This document shows, piece by piece, positions 38,363 through 47,721 of a stretch of 64,000 nt of DNA. Every line of letters begins with the position of its first letter. Within the stretch, counting starts at the first letter, position 1. The stretch spans positions 1,612,001-1,676,000 of the forward strand of contig NZ_CP138953.1 in NCBI RefSeq assembly GCF_047126315.1, read 5' to 3'. The notes beneath the pieces are model-generated. The model had not been told where the DNA came from, ran no database searches, and saw only the letters and a program-made list of their open reading frames with translations. The translations under genes were made by a program, and so were the position numbers. This DNA is from Shimia sp022448905. GTDB lineage: Bacteria; Pseudomonadota; Alphaproteobacteria; Rhodobacterales; Rhodobacteraceae.

Positions 38363-40068
38363 TAGACAATCTCCCCCCGTTTGGCCCGCGAAAGGGCCTC
38401 GGCAATCTCGTCTGCCGATATGTTGTAATGCTCTGCGGCGTGCTCCGGGGTGATGTAGCCAAGCGCAACATCGCGTTTGACACGCGCCGGATCACGACGG
38501 TTTGGGTTACCGTAGCCTGCGCCGCCGGGGAAGCCCATTTGCACCACCGTGCCGTGGGGGATGAATTGTTTGCCCTTGCCGCGCACCGCCGCGCCATCAG
38601 ACCGGGCCAGACGGGTTGCGCCACCGGCACCGCCCTCGCGGCGGCCTTGGGCCGGGTGGTCCACGCGGTCCAGCATCAGGGAGATATCAAACTCGTGGCC
38701 CTCACGTGCGCCGACGTCCATGTATTGGCCCAAACCGCCGCGGAATTCGCCTGCACCGCCACTGTCCGGGCGCAGCTCTTTGCGCCAGATCAGCACCGGG
38801 CCAACCTGTTCGGTGGCCTCCACCGGCATGGTCATCACGCCCGAGGGGAAGGCGGTGGCATTCATGCCATCCAAGGTGGGCCGTGCGCCGGAGCCGCCGG
38901 AGTTGAAGGTCAGCACTTCGGCGCGCACAGCATCTTCTGGCGCGTCGCCATCCATGCGGGGGCGCAGGGAAACCTGGAAGTTACACAAACACCCGGCGCC
39001 TTCGGCTGGCACGGTGTTGGGCAGCAGCTTGTCGAGCGCGTTGTAGACCGTGTCAGGTACCATATGGCCAATCACGTGGCGCAGCGCGACGGGGGCCGGG
39101 AACTTGGCGTTCACAATGCTGTTTTCCGGTGCGGTGATCTCAAACGGGGCCAACGAGGCGGCGTTGTTGGGGATCTCCGGCGCGATGGCACATTTCAGCG
39201 CGTAGCAGGCGTAGGCTTTGGTGTAGACCAGCGGCACGTTGATGCCTTTTTTGTCCAAACCGGAAGTGCCGTCCCAATCGCTCAAAATGCGGTCTTTCTC
39301 GATGGTCAGCGTGACATGCAGGTCGATGGGCGTGTCGTAGCCGTCGATGCGCAAGTGCCCGCTGGCGCTGCCCGGTGTGAGCGCGTTGATGCGCGCCAAA
39401 GTGGCTTCGCGGGAGTTGGTCAGGATGAAATCGGAGATGCCTGTGAGATCGGCCAGTCCAAATTCTTCGACCATGTCGATCAGGCGGCGGTGGCCAATCT
39501 CGTTACAGTTTGCCAGCGCGTAGATGTCCCCGACCAGTTGGTCGGGCTCCCGCACGTTGCCCCGGATCAGCGCCAGCAGGGTTTGATCCACCGTGCCGCG
39601 ATCCGCAAACTTCATGATCGGCAGATAGAGCCCTTCTTCGTGCACGTCATTGGCATCCGCGCCAAAACCGCGCCCGCCGATGTCGGTGACATGGGCCGTG
39701 CAAGCAAAGAAACCGATCAGCGCGCCGTTGTGGAAAGAGGGCGTCACAACAGTGATGTCATGTTTGTGGCCGGTGCCTTCCCAAGGATCGTTGCTCAGGT
39801 AGACATCGCCCTCAAACATGTTGTCGCGTCCGATGCGGCGGATGAAATGGCCCACGGCGTCGGCCATAGCGTTCACATGGCCCGGCGTGCCGGTCACCGC
39901 TTGGGCCAGCATGTCTCCGGCCTCGTTGTAGACGCCTGCTGAGAGGTCGCCTGCCTCGCGTACGGAGGTGGAAAAGGCCGTGCGAACAAGCGCTTGCGCC
40001 TGTTCTTCCACGACGGAGATCATGCGGTTCCACATGACCTGATAGGCAACTTTGCTGTGCTCGGTCAT
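38362..40068 (-). CDS. hyuB: Hydantoinase B / oxoprolinase beta-type subunit
   Basis: 568-residue HyuB family protein with the motifs REAGDLSAGVYNE, NDPWEGTGHKHDITV, AHVTDIGGRG and the C-terminal GGAGYGNP. Works with HyuA in ATP-dependent opening of hydantoin-like or 5-oxoproline-like rings, or acetone-carboxylase-like reactions. Start and stop overlap hyuA and the FAD oxidoreductase. Confidence 0.92.
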   Translation of the reverse strand: MTEHSKVAYQVMWNRMISVVEEQAQALVRTAFSTSVREAGDLSAGVYNEAGDMLAQAVTGTPGHVNAMADAVGHFIRRIGRDNMFEGDVYLSNDPWEGTGHKHDITVVTPSFHNGALIGFFACTAHVTDIGGRGFGADANDVHEEGLYLPIMKFADRGTVDQTLLALIRGNVREPDQLVGDIYALANCNEIGHRRLIDMVEEFGLADLTGISDFILTNSREATLARINALTPGSASGHLRIDGYDTPIDLHVTLTIEKDRILSDWDGTSGLDKKGINVPLVYTKAYACYALKCAIAPEIPNNAASLAPFEITAPENSIVNAKFPAPVALRHVIGHMVPDTVYNALDKLLPNTVPAEGAGCLCNFQVSLRPRMDGDAPEDAVRAEVLTFNSGGSGARPTLDGMNATAFPSGVMTMPVEATEQVGPVLIWRKELRPDSGGAGEFRGGLGQYMDVGAREGHEFDISLMLDRVDHPAQGRREGGAGGATRLARSDGAAVRGKGKQFIPHGTVVQMGFPGGAGYGNPNRRDPARVKRDVALGYITPEHAAEHYNISADEIAEALSRAKRGEIV

Positions 40069-42152
40069 TGGGTGGTCTCCTTTGTGCGCACGTCGAGCGT
40101 GCCGTCGGCGTGGGTCAGCACTTCGCGGCTGGCGGGCACAACCACGGTGGTCTCGTCTTCGGTCACCACAGCAGGGCCTTGGGCGATGTGGCCGGTTGGC
40201 AGCTCAGCGCGGGCGATGACGGCGGCGTCCACAGTTCTGGCCAAAGCCGGATCAAACAGCGGGCGTGTCGTCGTTGGGGCGAGGGATGTCAGTGTGCCAG
40301 TGTCTGCAAGGGGCGTGGTGGCTTCCTGTGCGGTGTAGGCGTTCACGCTCCAAACAGTGATTTCCACCTCCATGCCGTCCACGGCACGGCCAAAGAGCGC
40401 TTTGTAGTCGGTCTCAAACAGGCGCAGGAATGTGGCCTCATCGGGGTTTGCAGCTTGTTCTGGGGTGAGGGCGATAGGGATTTCCCAGCCCTGTCCGGCG
40501 TAGCGCATGTAGATTTTGTGGTCGCGCAGGATGTCGGCATTGGCATCACAGGAGCGCACAAAGCGGGTGGCTTCGTCTGACATGTCGTCAAACAGGGCTT
40601 TGACTTTGGCGGGGTCAAAGTCGCTCAGCCGCATGAAGACAGAACGGTTGGCCTCAAAGCTAAACGGTGCGCGCAGGAAGCCGATGGCCGAGCCAACACC
40701 CGCGCCTTGCGGCACAAGACAACGGGAGACACCGAGTTTTTCGCACAGCCGGGCGGCATGTAGGGGAGCGGCACCGCCAAAGGCGATCATGGTGTACTCA
40801 GACAGGTCTTCGCCGTTTTCCACGGCGTGCACGCGGGCGGCGTTGGCCATGTTTTCATCGACTACTTCGGCAAGGCCAAAGGCGGCCTCGGTGGCGTCCA
40901 TGTCGAGCGTGTTGCCAATCACGGTGTCCAGCGCCTTGGCCGAATTGTGGGGGTGCAGGGGGATGGATCCGCCCGCGAAGTTGTTGGGATCAAGCTTGCC
41001 TAAGATCAGGTCGGCGTCCGTTACGGCGGGGGTGTCACCGCCACGGCCATAACAGGCTGGTCCGGGTTCAGATCCGGCGCTTTCCGGGCCAACGCGGATT
41101 TGGTTCATCGCGTCCACATGTGCCAGCGAGCCACCGCCAGCGCCAATCTCCACCATGTCGATCACCGGGATCGAGATCGGCATGCCAGAGCCTTTTTTGA
41201 AACGATAGGTGCGGGCAACCTCAAACACGCGGGCGGTTTTGGGAGTCTGGTCTTTGATGAGGCAGATTTTGGCGGTGGTGCCGCCCATGTCAAAGCTGAG
41301 CACTTTGGAAAGCCCGTGTTTGGCGGCAATGTCGGCGGCAAAGATCGCGCCGCCCGCTGGGCCACTCTCCACCAGGCGCACCGGGAAGTCCGCCGCGCTT
41401 TCGAGCGACATGATGCCGCCGCCGGAGTGCATCAGAAACACCGGGCAGGCCGCGCCTTCGTTGGCCAGCCGGTCTTTCAGGCGGCCAAGATAAGACTTCA
41501 TCAGCGGCTTGATATAGGCGTTGGCGATGGTGGTGTTGAACCGCTCATATTCGCGCATCTGGGGGGAGACTTCGCAGGAGAGCGAGACCATCACGTCCGG
41601 CAGTTTTTCCGCCAGCACCTCGGCGATCAGACGTTCGTGGGCGTCGTTCACATAGGAGTGCAGGAGGCCGACGGCGATGCTTTCGTAGTTGGCGTCGGCC
41701 AGCTCGTCGGCCCGTGCCTCAATGTCGGCGCGGTCCAGCGGGATCAGCGCTGCGCCGGTGGCGTCCATACGTTCGCGCAGCACATAGCGGCGGTTGCGCG
41801 GCAAAAGCGGCTCCGGAAGGGTGAGGTTTAGATCGTACTGTTCAAACCGGCTTTCGGTGCGCATTTCGATCACATCGCGAAAACCTTCGGTGGTGATCAG
41901 CGCGGTTTTAGCGCCGCGCCGCTCGATCAGCGCGTTGGTCGCCAGCGTGGTGCCGTGGATGATTTGATCGATGGCGGCGGGGGAGACACCGGCTTTGGCG
42001 CAGACCTGATGCATGCCGTCGACAATAGCGTTTTCCGGCGCGGCGTAGGTGGTCAACACTTTGGTGGAAAAGCGCTTTTGATCTATTTCCAGCACCACAT
42101 CGGTGAAGGTTCCGCCGATATCGACGCCCAAACGGGTCCTGTGTGATGGCAT
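40065..42152 (-). CDS. hyuA: Hydantoinase A / oxoprolinase alpha-type subunit
   Basis: 695 residues from ATG 42152, which has AGAAGGAGG about 10 bases upstream; an earlier frame opening at 42212 lacks such a site. ASKHA-type ATP-binding blocks GVDIGGTFTDVV near the N-terminus and SFDMGGTTAKICLI in the middle. HyuA/HyuB pairs hydrolyse N-methylhydantoin or related cyclic amides with ATP. First gene of the five-gene operon, behind a LysR-type inverted repeat at 42201-42227. Confidence 0.92.
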   Translation of the reverse strand: MPSHRTRLGVDIGGTFTDVVLEIDQKRFSTKVLTTYAAPENAIVDGMHQVCAKAGVSPAAIDQIIHGTTLATNALIERRGAKTALITTEGFRDVIEMRTESRFEQYDLNLTLPEPLLPRNRRYVLRERMDATGAALIPLDRADIEARADELADANYESIAVGLLHSYVNDAHERLIAEVLAEKLPDVMVSLSCEVSPQMREYERFNTTIANAYIKPLMKSYLGRLKDRLANEGAACPVFLMHSGGGIMSLESAADFPVRLVESGPAGGAIFAADIAAKHGLSKVLSFDMGGTTAKICLIKDQTPKTARVFEVARTYRFKKGSGMPISIPVIDMVEIGAGGGSLAHVDAMNQIRVGPESAGSEPGPACYGRGGDTPAVTDADLILGKLDPNNFAGGSIPLHPHNSAKALDTVIGNTLDMDATEAAFGLAEVVDENMANAARVHAVENGEDLSEYTMIAFGGAAPLHAARLCEKLGVSRCLVPQGAGVGSAIGFLRAPFSFEANRSVFMRLSDFDPAKVKALFDDMSDEATRFVRSCDANADILRDHKIYMRYAGQGWEIPIALTPEQAANPDEATFLRLFETDYKALFGRAVDGMEVEITVWSVNAYTAQEATTPLADTGTLTSLAPTTTRPLFDPALARTVDAAVIARAELPTGHIAQGPAVVTEDETTVVVPASREVLTHADGTLDVRTKETTQ

Positions 42153-42200
42153 CTGATCGCGCCTCCTTCTCTCTTGTGAAGGAAGGTAGAGCGCACACTT

Positions 42201-42227
42201 CATGAAATCCAATTATTAGATTTCATG
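42201..42227. promoter_or_regulatory. LysR-type inverted-repeat binding site upstream of hyuA
   Basis: CATGAAATC and GATTTCATG form a perfect 9-bp inverted repeat with a 9-base AT-rich spacer, 49 bases upstream of the hyuA start and just downstream of the lysR stop (42245). It probably binds the adjacent LysR-type regulator. Confidence 0.75.
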
Positions 42228-42244
42228 AATTGAATTGAGAAAAT

Positions 42245-43144
42245 TTATCCTGTGGCGTGGGCCTGCGCCACTTGCTGCGCCAGGCCGGCGGCAGCCCCCA
42301 CAAAACTTGGGCAGGTATCAGCGTCATAGCGGGCGTAGAAGTGTAGCGCGTCGGGAACCCAGAGGTAGCGCAGGGTGTCCAATGTGCCGTTGGCCAGGTC
42401 TTCACGGACCATGGCTTCGGGCAGGCAGGCCACACCCAAACCATCGCGGGTCATTTGGTGGCAGGCGGCCAGATTTGACGAAGACACATGCCGCACGGAG
42501 ACATCGGAGAAGGCGGCAAAGTGATCTTGCATCTGGTTGTAAGGAATGGTGCCGCGGGCGTGAGTCAGGATTGGGTGTTGTGCTAGTTCATGTAGGCTAA
42601 GCACCTTATCGGACAGGCCGAGTTTGGGGCTGCCGACCCACAGCATCGGCAGCGGTCCTAGATCGGCGTTGCCACTGATTTGCCGCTCAAACGGGGCACT
42701 TTGCAGGGCAAGGTCAATCCGCCGCTCCATCAGGGCGCGGGACAGATTTACCGACAGATCCACGGTCAGGTCCATGTCGATGTTGGGGAACCGCTCTTTG
42801 AGCGCGGTGAAGAACTCGCCGAGCCACGTGTGCACGATCATCTCGGTCACCCCAATGCGCAGGGTGCCATCAAACAGGCTGTCGTCGGCCGCTGTGAGCA
42901 GAAAACGGTCCATTGCCAGAAGCACGTTGCGCGCCTCTAGCAGGAGTTTTTCGCCCATGGGGGTCAGCCGCACGGAGCCCGCATCGCGGGTCATCAGCGA
43001 ATGGCCAATTTGCGTTTCCAAGCCTGCGATGCGGGTGGAGATGTTGGGCTGCGTGGTGTTCAGCCGGTCCGCCGCGCGGCGGAAGCTTTGCAGGTCGGCA
43101 ACCGCCACAAAGGCTTGAAGCTGTTTCAGGCTGATTTGGGCCAT
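42245..43144 (-). CDS. LysR-family transcriptional regulator
   Basis: 299 residues. N-terminal winged HTH (LKQLQAFVAVADLQSFRRAADRLNTTQPNIS region, about residues 6-36) and a C-terminal substrate-binding domain (FDGTLRIGVTEMIVHTWL onward). It lies upstream of the hyuAB operon on the same strand, with the perfect inverted repeat between them, so it most likely controls that operon in response to its substrate. Confidence 0.93.
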   Translation of the reverse strand: MAQISLKQLQAFVAVADLQSFRRAADRLNTTQPNISTRIAGLETQIGHSLMTRDAGSVRLTPMGEKLLLEARNVLLAMDRFLLTAADDSLFDGTLRIGVTEMIVHTWLGEFFTALKERFPNIDMDLTVDLSVNLSRALMERRIDLALQSAPFERQISGNADLGPLPMLWVGSPKLGLSDKVLSLHELAQHPILTHARGTIPYNQMQDHFAAFSDVSVRHVSSSNLAACHQMTRDGLGVACLPEAMVREDLANGTLDTLRYLWVPDALHFYARYDADTCPSFVGAAAGLAQQVAQAHATG

Positions 43145-43355
43145 GGGGCGCTCTTGGTCTACGAAAGTCGCGGCACAGTAGGGCAGGTTGAGTGGCTTGG
43201 AAAGACGGGCGTGTCGGCGCCGCCAAGGCGTTGGCTTGCTCCGCCTGTAAAACTGTGCATGTTAGCGGAAACATCTCCTTTGGTGCAGTTTCTGATACGC
43301 ATGTGGTCGGGTGCCAAAGGGCGGGAGAACATGTGCATTTGGGGGGAGTATCAGT

Positions 43356-44600
43356 ATGGACATCAATCCAGACAGGTTTTTGCGGGAGTTGTTTGCCAAG
43401 GCAGTGGCCGTGGCGGATCCGATGGCGGCTTTGCCGGAAGTCTTGGGCAAAAAAACAGCAGGCCGGTTGATTGTGGTCGGCGCGGGCAAGGCCAGTGCAC
43501 GTATGGCGGAAGCCTTGGAAAGCGCCTGGGGGCCGTGTGAGGGGCTGGTCATCACGCGTTACGGCTATGAGCGGCCTTGTCAGGGCATCACCATCAAGTC
43601 GGCGGCGCACCCGGTGCCGGATGCGGCGGGCGAAGCGGCGACGCTGGAAATGTTGGAATTGATGCGTGGGCTGGCTGCGGATGACACCGTGGTGTGTTTG
43701 ATTTCTGGGGGGGCGTCGTCACTGCTGACTGCGCCGGTACCGGGCGTGACGCTGGACGAGTTGAAGCAGGTGAATGCGGATCTGTTGGCGTCTGGTGCGC
43801 CGATTTCGGCGATGAACGCGCTGCGCAAACATCTGTGTCAGGCAAAAGGCGGACAGTTGGCAGCGGCGGCCTATCCCGCCAAAGTGGTGAGCTACTTGAT
43901 TTCGGACGTTCCGGGTGATGATCCGGGTATGATCGGCTCTGGTCCCACGGTGGCGGAACCGGAATGTCTGGACAGTGCTCTGGCGGCCTTGGCACCGTTT
44001 GGGGTGACTTTGCCGGCGCATGTTGAGGCGGCGGCGCGGGCGCATGCCGGTGTGGTGATGCCGGGTGACGAACGCTTGTCGACCACGGAAAACATCTTGT
44101 TTGCCTCGCCGTTGCAATCGTTGCAGGCGGCGCAACAGGTGGCTGAGGCGGCCGGACTGCGGGTGGAAATTCTTGGTGATGCTCTGGAAGGCGAGGCGCG
44201 GGATGTGGCGGGCGAGCAGGCTGAATTGGCGAAAGCCAAAGTAGGGCGCGGACCTCGGGTGCTTCTGTCTGGTGGCGAGCTGACCGTGACACGGCGTGGG
44301 GATGGCGTAGGTGGGCCAAACGCGGAGTTTGCGCTGGCCTTGGCGCTGGCGTTGGAGGGAGCCGAAGGTATCCATGCGATTGCCTGTGACACCGATGGTG
44401 TTGATGGCGTGGCAGAGGTGGCCGGTGCGGTGATTGGGCCGAACACGCTGGCGACCGCTGAGGCGAAGAGTGTGGACGCAGCTTTGGCTTTGGCAGAAAA
44501 TGACGCCCATAGTTTCTTTGAAAAGATCGACGCACAGGTCGTGCCGGGGCCGACGCTCACGAATGTGAATGACTTTCGGGCCATTCTGATCACCAAGTAA
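43356..44600 (+). CDS. Glycerate 2-kinase (MOFRL/DUF4147 type)
   Basis: 414 residues. N-terminal DUF4147-type domain (LIVVGAGKASARMAEALE, LISGGASSLL, DVPGDDPGMIGSGPTV) and C-terminal MOFRL domain (VLLSGGELTVT, GGPNAEFALAL, ACDTDGVDG). Phosphorylates glycerate to 2-phosphoglycerate; older annotation calls the family hydroxypyruvate reductase TtuD. ATG 43356 has GGGGGAG upstream. It could take glycerate derived from aldolase products or from glycerate-containing solutes. Confidence 0.9.
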   Translation: MDINPDRFLRELFAKAVAVADPMAALPEVLGKKTAGRLIVVGAGKASARMAEALESAWGPCEGLVITRYGYERPCQGITIKSAAHPVPDAAGEAATLEMLELMRGLAADDTVVCLISGGASSLLTAPVPGVTLDELKQVNADLLASGAPISAMNALRKHLCQAKGGQLAAAAYPAKVVSYLISDVPGDDPGMIGSGPTVAEPECLDSALAALAPFGVTLPAHVEAAARAHAGVVMPGDERLSTTENILFASPLQSLQAAQQVAEAAGLRVEILGDALEGEARDVAGEQAELAKAKVGRGPRVLLSGGELTVTRRGDGVGGPNAEFALALALALEGAEGIHAIACDTDGVDGVAEVAGAVIGPNTLATAEAKSVDAALALAENDAHSFFEKIDAQVVPGPTLTNVNDFRAILITK

Positions 44601-44662
44601 TTGCAGCCTGCGGTGAAAGCCGCGTAAAGGTGGTTCACAAATTAACTTGTGGGAGCAAGAGA

Positions 44663-45379
44663 ATGAAAAAGGCGATTATCTCCGGCCATTCCAAGGGGCT
44701 TGGCGCAGGCATGGTGTCTTGCCTGATCGCGGCGGGTTATGAAGTTTTGGGTCTGTCGCGTTCAGGTATCGGCTCTGAGATGGCAGGCTTGAGCGAAGTG
44801 GCGCTTGATCTGGGCGACACGGCGGCGGTGAGCGCCTTCGCCACAGGCGCGGAGTTTGCCAATTTCCTGGAAGGTGCAAGCCAAGCCGTGTTGATCAACA
44901 ACGCTGGCATTGTGGAGCCGATCGCGCCGATTGGCCGTCAGGATGCGGGCAAGATTGCACAGTCTTTGGCGGTGAATGTCACAGCGGCGCTGATCCTGAG
45001 CGACGCGTTTGTGGCGGCGACAGAAGGCGCGGACCGTCGTGTAGCGCATATCTCCAGCGGCGCCGGGCGCAATGCCTACACCGGTTGGAGTGTGTACTGC
45101 GCCACCAAGGCCGCGATGGACATGCATGCCCGCGCGATGGTGGAAGATGCGGTGGCGGGTTTGAAGGCCGAAAGCATCGCACCAGGTGTGATTGACACCG
45201 GAATGCAGGCGACCATTCGCTCTGCGCCGGAAGAGGACTTTGCTTTGCTGGATCAGTTCAAATCGATGAAAGCCGAGGGCGGTTTGGCCAAAGCCGAGGA
45301 CACGGCGGCGAAAATTTGTGCCCACATTCTCAGCGATCGGTTTGGCGCAGAAACAATCACGGACGTGCGCACTTTCTAA
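44663..45379 (+). CDS. Short-chain dehydrogenase/reductase
   Basis: Classical SDR of 238 residues. Cofactor motif SGHSKGLGAG (a variant of TGxxxGxG), NNAG, catalytic Ser in HISSGAGRNA and YCATK (YxxxK). Substrate unknown; glycerate kinase just upstream on the same strand suggests sugar acid or glyoxylate-type metabolism. ATG 44663 has GGGAG about 9 bases upstream. A strong bidirectional terminator follows. Confidence 0.88.
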   Translation: MKKAIISGHSKGLGAGMVSCLIAAGYEVLGLSRSGIGSEMAGLSEVALDLGDTAAVSAFATGAEFANFLEGASQAVLINNAGIVEPIAPIGRQDAGKIAQSLAVNVTAALILSDAFVAATEGADRRVAHISSGAGRNAYTGWSVYCATKAAMDMHARAMVEDAVAGLKAESIAPGVIDTGMQATIRSAPEEDFALLDQFKSMKAEGGLAKAEDTAAKICAHILSDRFGAETITDVRTF

Positions 45380-45384
45380 AACAA

Positions 45385-45417
45385 AGAAGGCCCTCGCAGA
45401 CGTTGCGAGGGCCTTCT
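45385..45417. terminator. Bidirectional intrinsic terminator
   Basis: AGAAGGCCCTCGCA and TGCGAGGGCCTTCT form a perfect 14-bp stem with a 5-base loop between the convergent SDR and aldo/keto reductase genes; TCTTT follows on the plus strand and TTGTTTT on the minus. Confidence 0.9.
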
Positions 45418-45420
45418 TCT

Positions 45421-46245
45421 TTAGGCGTCGTGATAAGTGTCCGGGGCAGGGCCACAGCGGACGCCTTCTTCCAAGGTCGCCATTGCGGCCATGTCTTCTG
45501 CGGTCAGTTCCGCTTGCAGAATTGCAAGGTTTTCGGCAAGTTGTACTTCGGTTTCAGCCCGTGGGATCACGGAAATCCCGAGTTGAAGCTCCCATCGTAA
45601 GATCACTTGAACAGGTGAGAGGTTCGTGCGTTTGGCGATGTCCAGCACGACCGAGGCGTCAAAAGACGCGCCGTTGCCCAGCGGGGTCCAGCCTTGGGTG
45701 ACAATGCTACGCTTTTGGTTTTCGGCTCGCATTGCGATTTGCTGCATACGGGGATTGACTTCGATCTGGTTCAGTACCGGGTATACCCCAGTTTCCCCTA
45801 TGATGCGGTCCAGGTGATCGGGCGCAAAGTTGGAGGTGCCGATGGAGCGGACCTGACCGTCTTTCTGTGCGTCTATGAAAGCGCGCCAAGTGTCGACATA
45901 GGTGCCAAAATCGGGACAAGGCCAGTGGATCAGGCAGAGGTTCAAATACTCGAGGCCCATCCGCTTGAGGCTGCCCTCAATGGCGCGGCGGGTTTTGTCG
46001 TAGCCTTGCTCGCAGTTCCAGACTTTGGAGGTGAGGAAGACGTCTTCGCGGTCCACTTCAGCGGCGCGGAAGCCTTCGCCGACGGCGGCTTCGTTTTCGT
46101 AGATGAAGGCGGCGTCGATCAGTTTGTAGCCTTGGGTAAGTGCGCTGCGCACCAAATTGACGGTTTCGTCTTGGGGGATTTGCCACACGCCAAAGCCAAA
46201 GGCCGGAATGGCATGGCCATCATGAAAGGGGATCATTGGGGTCAT
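45421..46245 (-). CDS. Aldo/keto reductase
   Basis: About 274-residue AKR of the 2,5-diketo-gluconate reductase-like group: GFGVWQI, LIDAAFIYENEAAVGEGF (catalytic Asp/Tyr), SKVWN (Lys), LIHWP (His) and VIPRAETEVQLAEN for NADPH binding. ATG 46245 matches the conserved start; no strong ribosome site is visible and upstream frame extends to 46344. It lies just downstream of the GH4 gene hairpin and may be separately expressed. Confidence 0.88.
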   Translation of the reverse strand: MTPMIPFHDGHAIPAFGFGVWQIPQDETVNLVRSALTQGYKLIDAAFIYENEAAVGEGFRAAEVDREDVFLTSKVWNCEQGYDKTRRAIEGSLKRMGLEYLNLCLIHWPCPDFGTYVDTWRAFIDAQKDGQVRSIGTSNFAPDHLDRIIGETGVYPVLNQIEVNPRMQQIAMRAENQKRSIVTQGWTPLGNGASFDASVVLDIAKRTNLSPVQVILRWELQLGISVIPRAETEVQLAENLAILQAELTAEDMAAMATLEEGVRCGPAPDTYHDA

Positions 46246-46272
46246 CAAAACACCATGTTGCAGAAATAGAAG

Positions 46273-46298
46273 CCCCCCAAAGACAGCGCTTTGGGGGG
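46273..46298 (-). terminator. Hairpin terminator after the GH4 gene
   Basis: CCCCCCAAAG and CTTTGGGGGG form a 10-bp stem with loop 6; on the minus strand CTTCTATTTCT follows. It probably ends the alpha-glucoside operon, 25 bases after the GH4 stop. Confidence 0.7.
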
Positions 46299-46322
46299 AG
46301 TTGGGGATAATTGGACAGTGAT

Positions 46323-47678
46323 TTACTTGAGGTAGTCCAGCCACGGGCTTTGTTCGGCGATCATGTGATCGACCAGCGCGCCCATACCTTGGGATTTTGT
46401 CACAACAGGATCGACCAACAGCGCCTGCACCACCAGATCGCGGCTGCCTTGCAGGATTGCCTCAGCCGTCATGTCGTGCACACCAATCTGGTTGGATAAC
46501 AGACCACGCACACCCGCAGGGACATCCACTGCGATGCCGTGGAGACCATTGGTGTCAATGTTGGCAGGCACCTCAACCGCAATCCAGTCCGGCAAGTTGG
46601 CGATGAAACCTTTGTTCGGAATGTTGACCGCGTACTCTTCGTAGGTTGGCGCGCCGAGCAGGGCTTCCATGATGGGTACCACGCGCTCTTTCAGCACAGG
46701 TTCGATCACCGGATCCACCTTGCCGAGGAAGTTGCGGTAGTAGGTGTAGAAATCCAGAATGCCCTGGTGGTCGGAACAGTCATGCGCCCATTGGATGTAT
46801 TCACCAAAGTGGCTGTCATAGGTGATTGGCAGCGCGCCGAATTTCTCCAGCACCTCGGCAAAGAGCCAACGGTCAGACCATGGGCGAATGGTTTCAATGG
46901 AACTCAGGTCCACATCCATCCAACCTTCGGTCTCAATCGAAGTGCCGTGTTTGCGGCTGGCTCGCAGGATTTCGGAATACCCTGGCTTGTTGCCAAAATA
47001 AGCCTCCGCCTTGGCCTTCACATCCGGATAGGCGTCGGAGCCATCTTTGGTGTAGGTACAGTCGGTCATCACCGAGAAGTGGTTCAAACCACCCGCGCGG
47101 TAGAAGATCTCGTCGCGCTCAACGCCCAGCAGCGGCGCGAGGTGACGCTCGAGGCTGGCGATCTCGTGGCACATGCCGACAAATTCCAACTCAGGGAATT
47201 TGCGGTGCACGGTGGTACAGATGCGCGACATCGGGTTGGAGTAGTTGAACACGGTGGCGTCTGGACAGACGTCCATGACCTGCTGACAGATGTCCAAAAT
47301 TGGCGGGATGATACGCAAGCTGTGGAACAACCCACCGGGGCCGCCGTTCTCGCCATAGACCTGCTGAATGCCGTATTGCTGCGGGATTTTCCAATCCATG
47401 TCCCAAAGCGCAAAGCGGTCGCCCACTTCGATGGAGATCACCACAAAACGCGCGCCTTGCAGGGCGGCTTTCAAATCAGTGGTGGCTGAAATGGATTGCT
47501 TGAGGCTGTTGGTGCTGATGTAGTCCTCCGCCACTTTCAAAGTGCGCTGGGCCGCCTCAAGATTGATGTCATGCAGCACGAACTCTGCATCGGTGAGATG
47601 CGCGCTTTGAAAGACGTCACCAAGCATGCCGGTGCCGAACTGGAGGCTGCCCGCCCCCACAAGAACGATCTTAGTCAT
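46323..47678 (-). CDS. Glycoside hydrolase family 4 (alpha-glucosidase/galactosidase type)
   Basis: 451-residue NAD- and Mn-dependent GH4 enzyme. NAD-binding VLVGAGSLQFG (residues 5-15), substrate loop NYSNPMSRICTT (145-156), metal Cys and His in C170-H171-E172 and H200 in GGLNHFS. From memory of the family, CHE is associated with alpha-glucosidases, CHS with alpha-galactosidases and CHG with alpha-glucuronidases. ATG 47678 with AGGA upstream. Cytoplasmic, acting on sugars brought in by the adjacent ABC importer. Confidence 0.88.
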   Translation of the reverse strand: MTKIVLVGAGSLQFGTGMLGDVFQSAHLTDAEFVLHDINLEAAQRTLKVAEDYISTNSLKQSISATTDLKAALQGARFVVISIEVGDRFALWDMDWKIPQQYGIQQVYGENGGPGGLFHSLRIIPPILDICQQVMDVCPDATVFNYSNPMSRICTTVHRKFPELEFVGMCHEIASLERHLAPLLGVERDEIFYRAGGLNHFSVMTDCTYTKDGSDAYPDVKAKAEAYFGNKPGYSEILRASRKHGTSIETEGWMDVDLSSIETIRPWSDRWLFAEVLEKFGALPITYDSHFGEYIQWAHDCSDHQGILDFYTYYRNFLGKVDPVIEPVLKERVVPIMEALLGAPTYEEYAVNIPNKGFIANLPDWIAVEVPANIDTNGLHGIAVDVPAGVRGLLSNQIGVHDMTAEAILQGSRDLVVQALLVDPVVTKSQGMGALVDHMIAEQSPWLDYLK

Positions 47679-47721
47679 TGTGTTTGTCCTGTATTGCGCC
47701 CCTCTGGCGCGGTTGCAGATT

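Noticed and set aside
46246..46344. N-terminal extension of the aldo/keto reductase to 46344
   Set aside because: The extra 33 codons run through the GH4 terminator hairpin and lack family similarity, so ATG 46245 is preferred.
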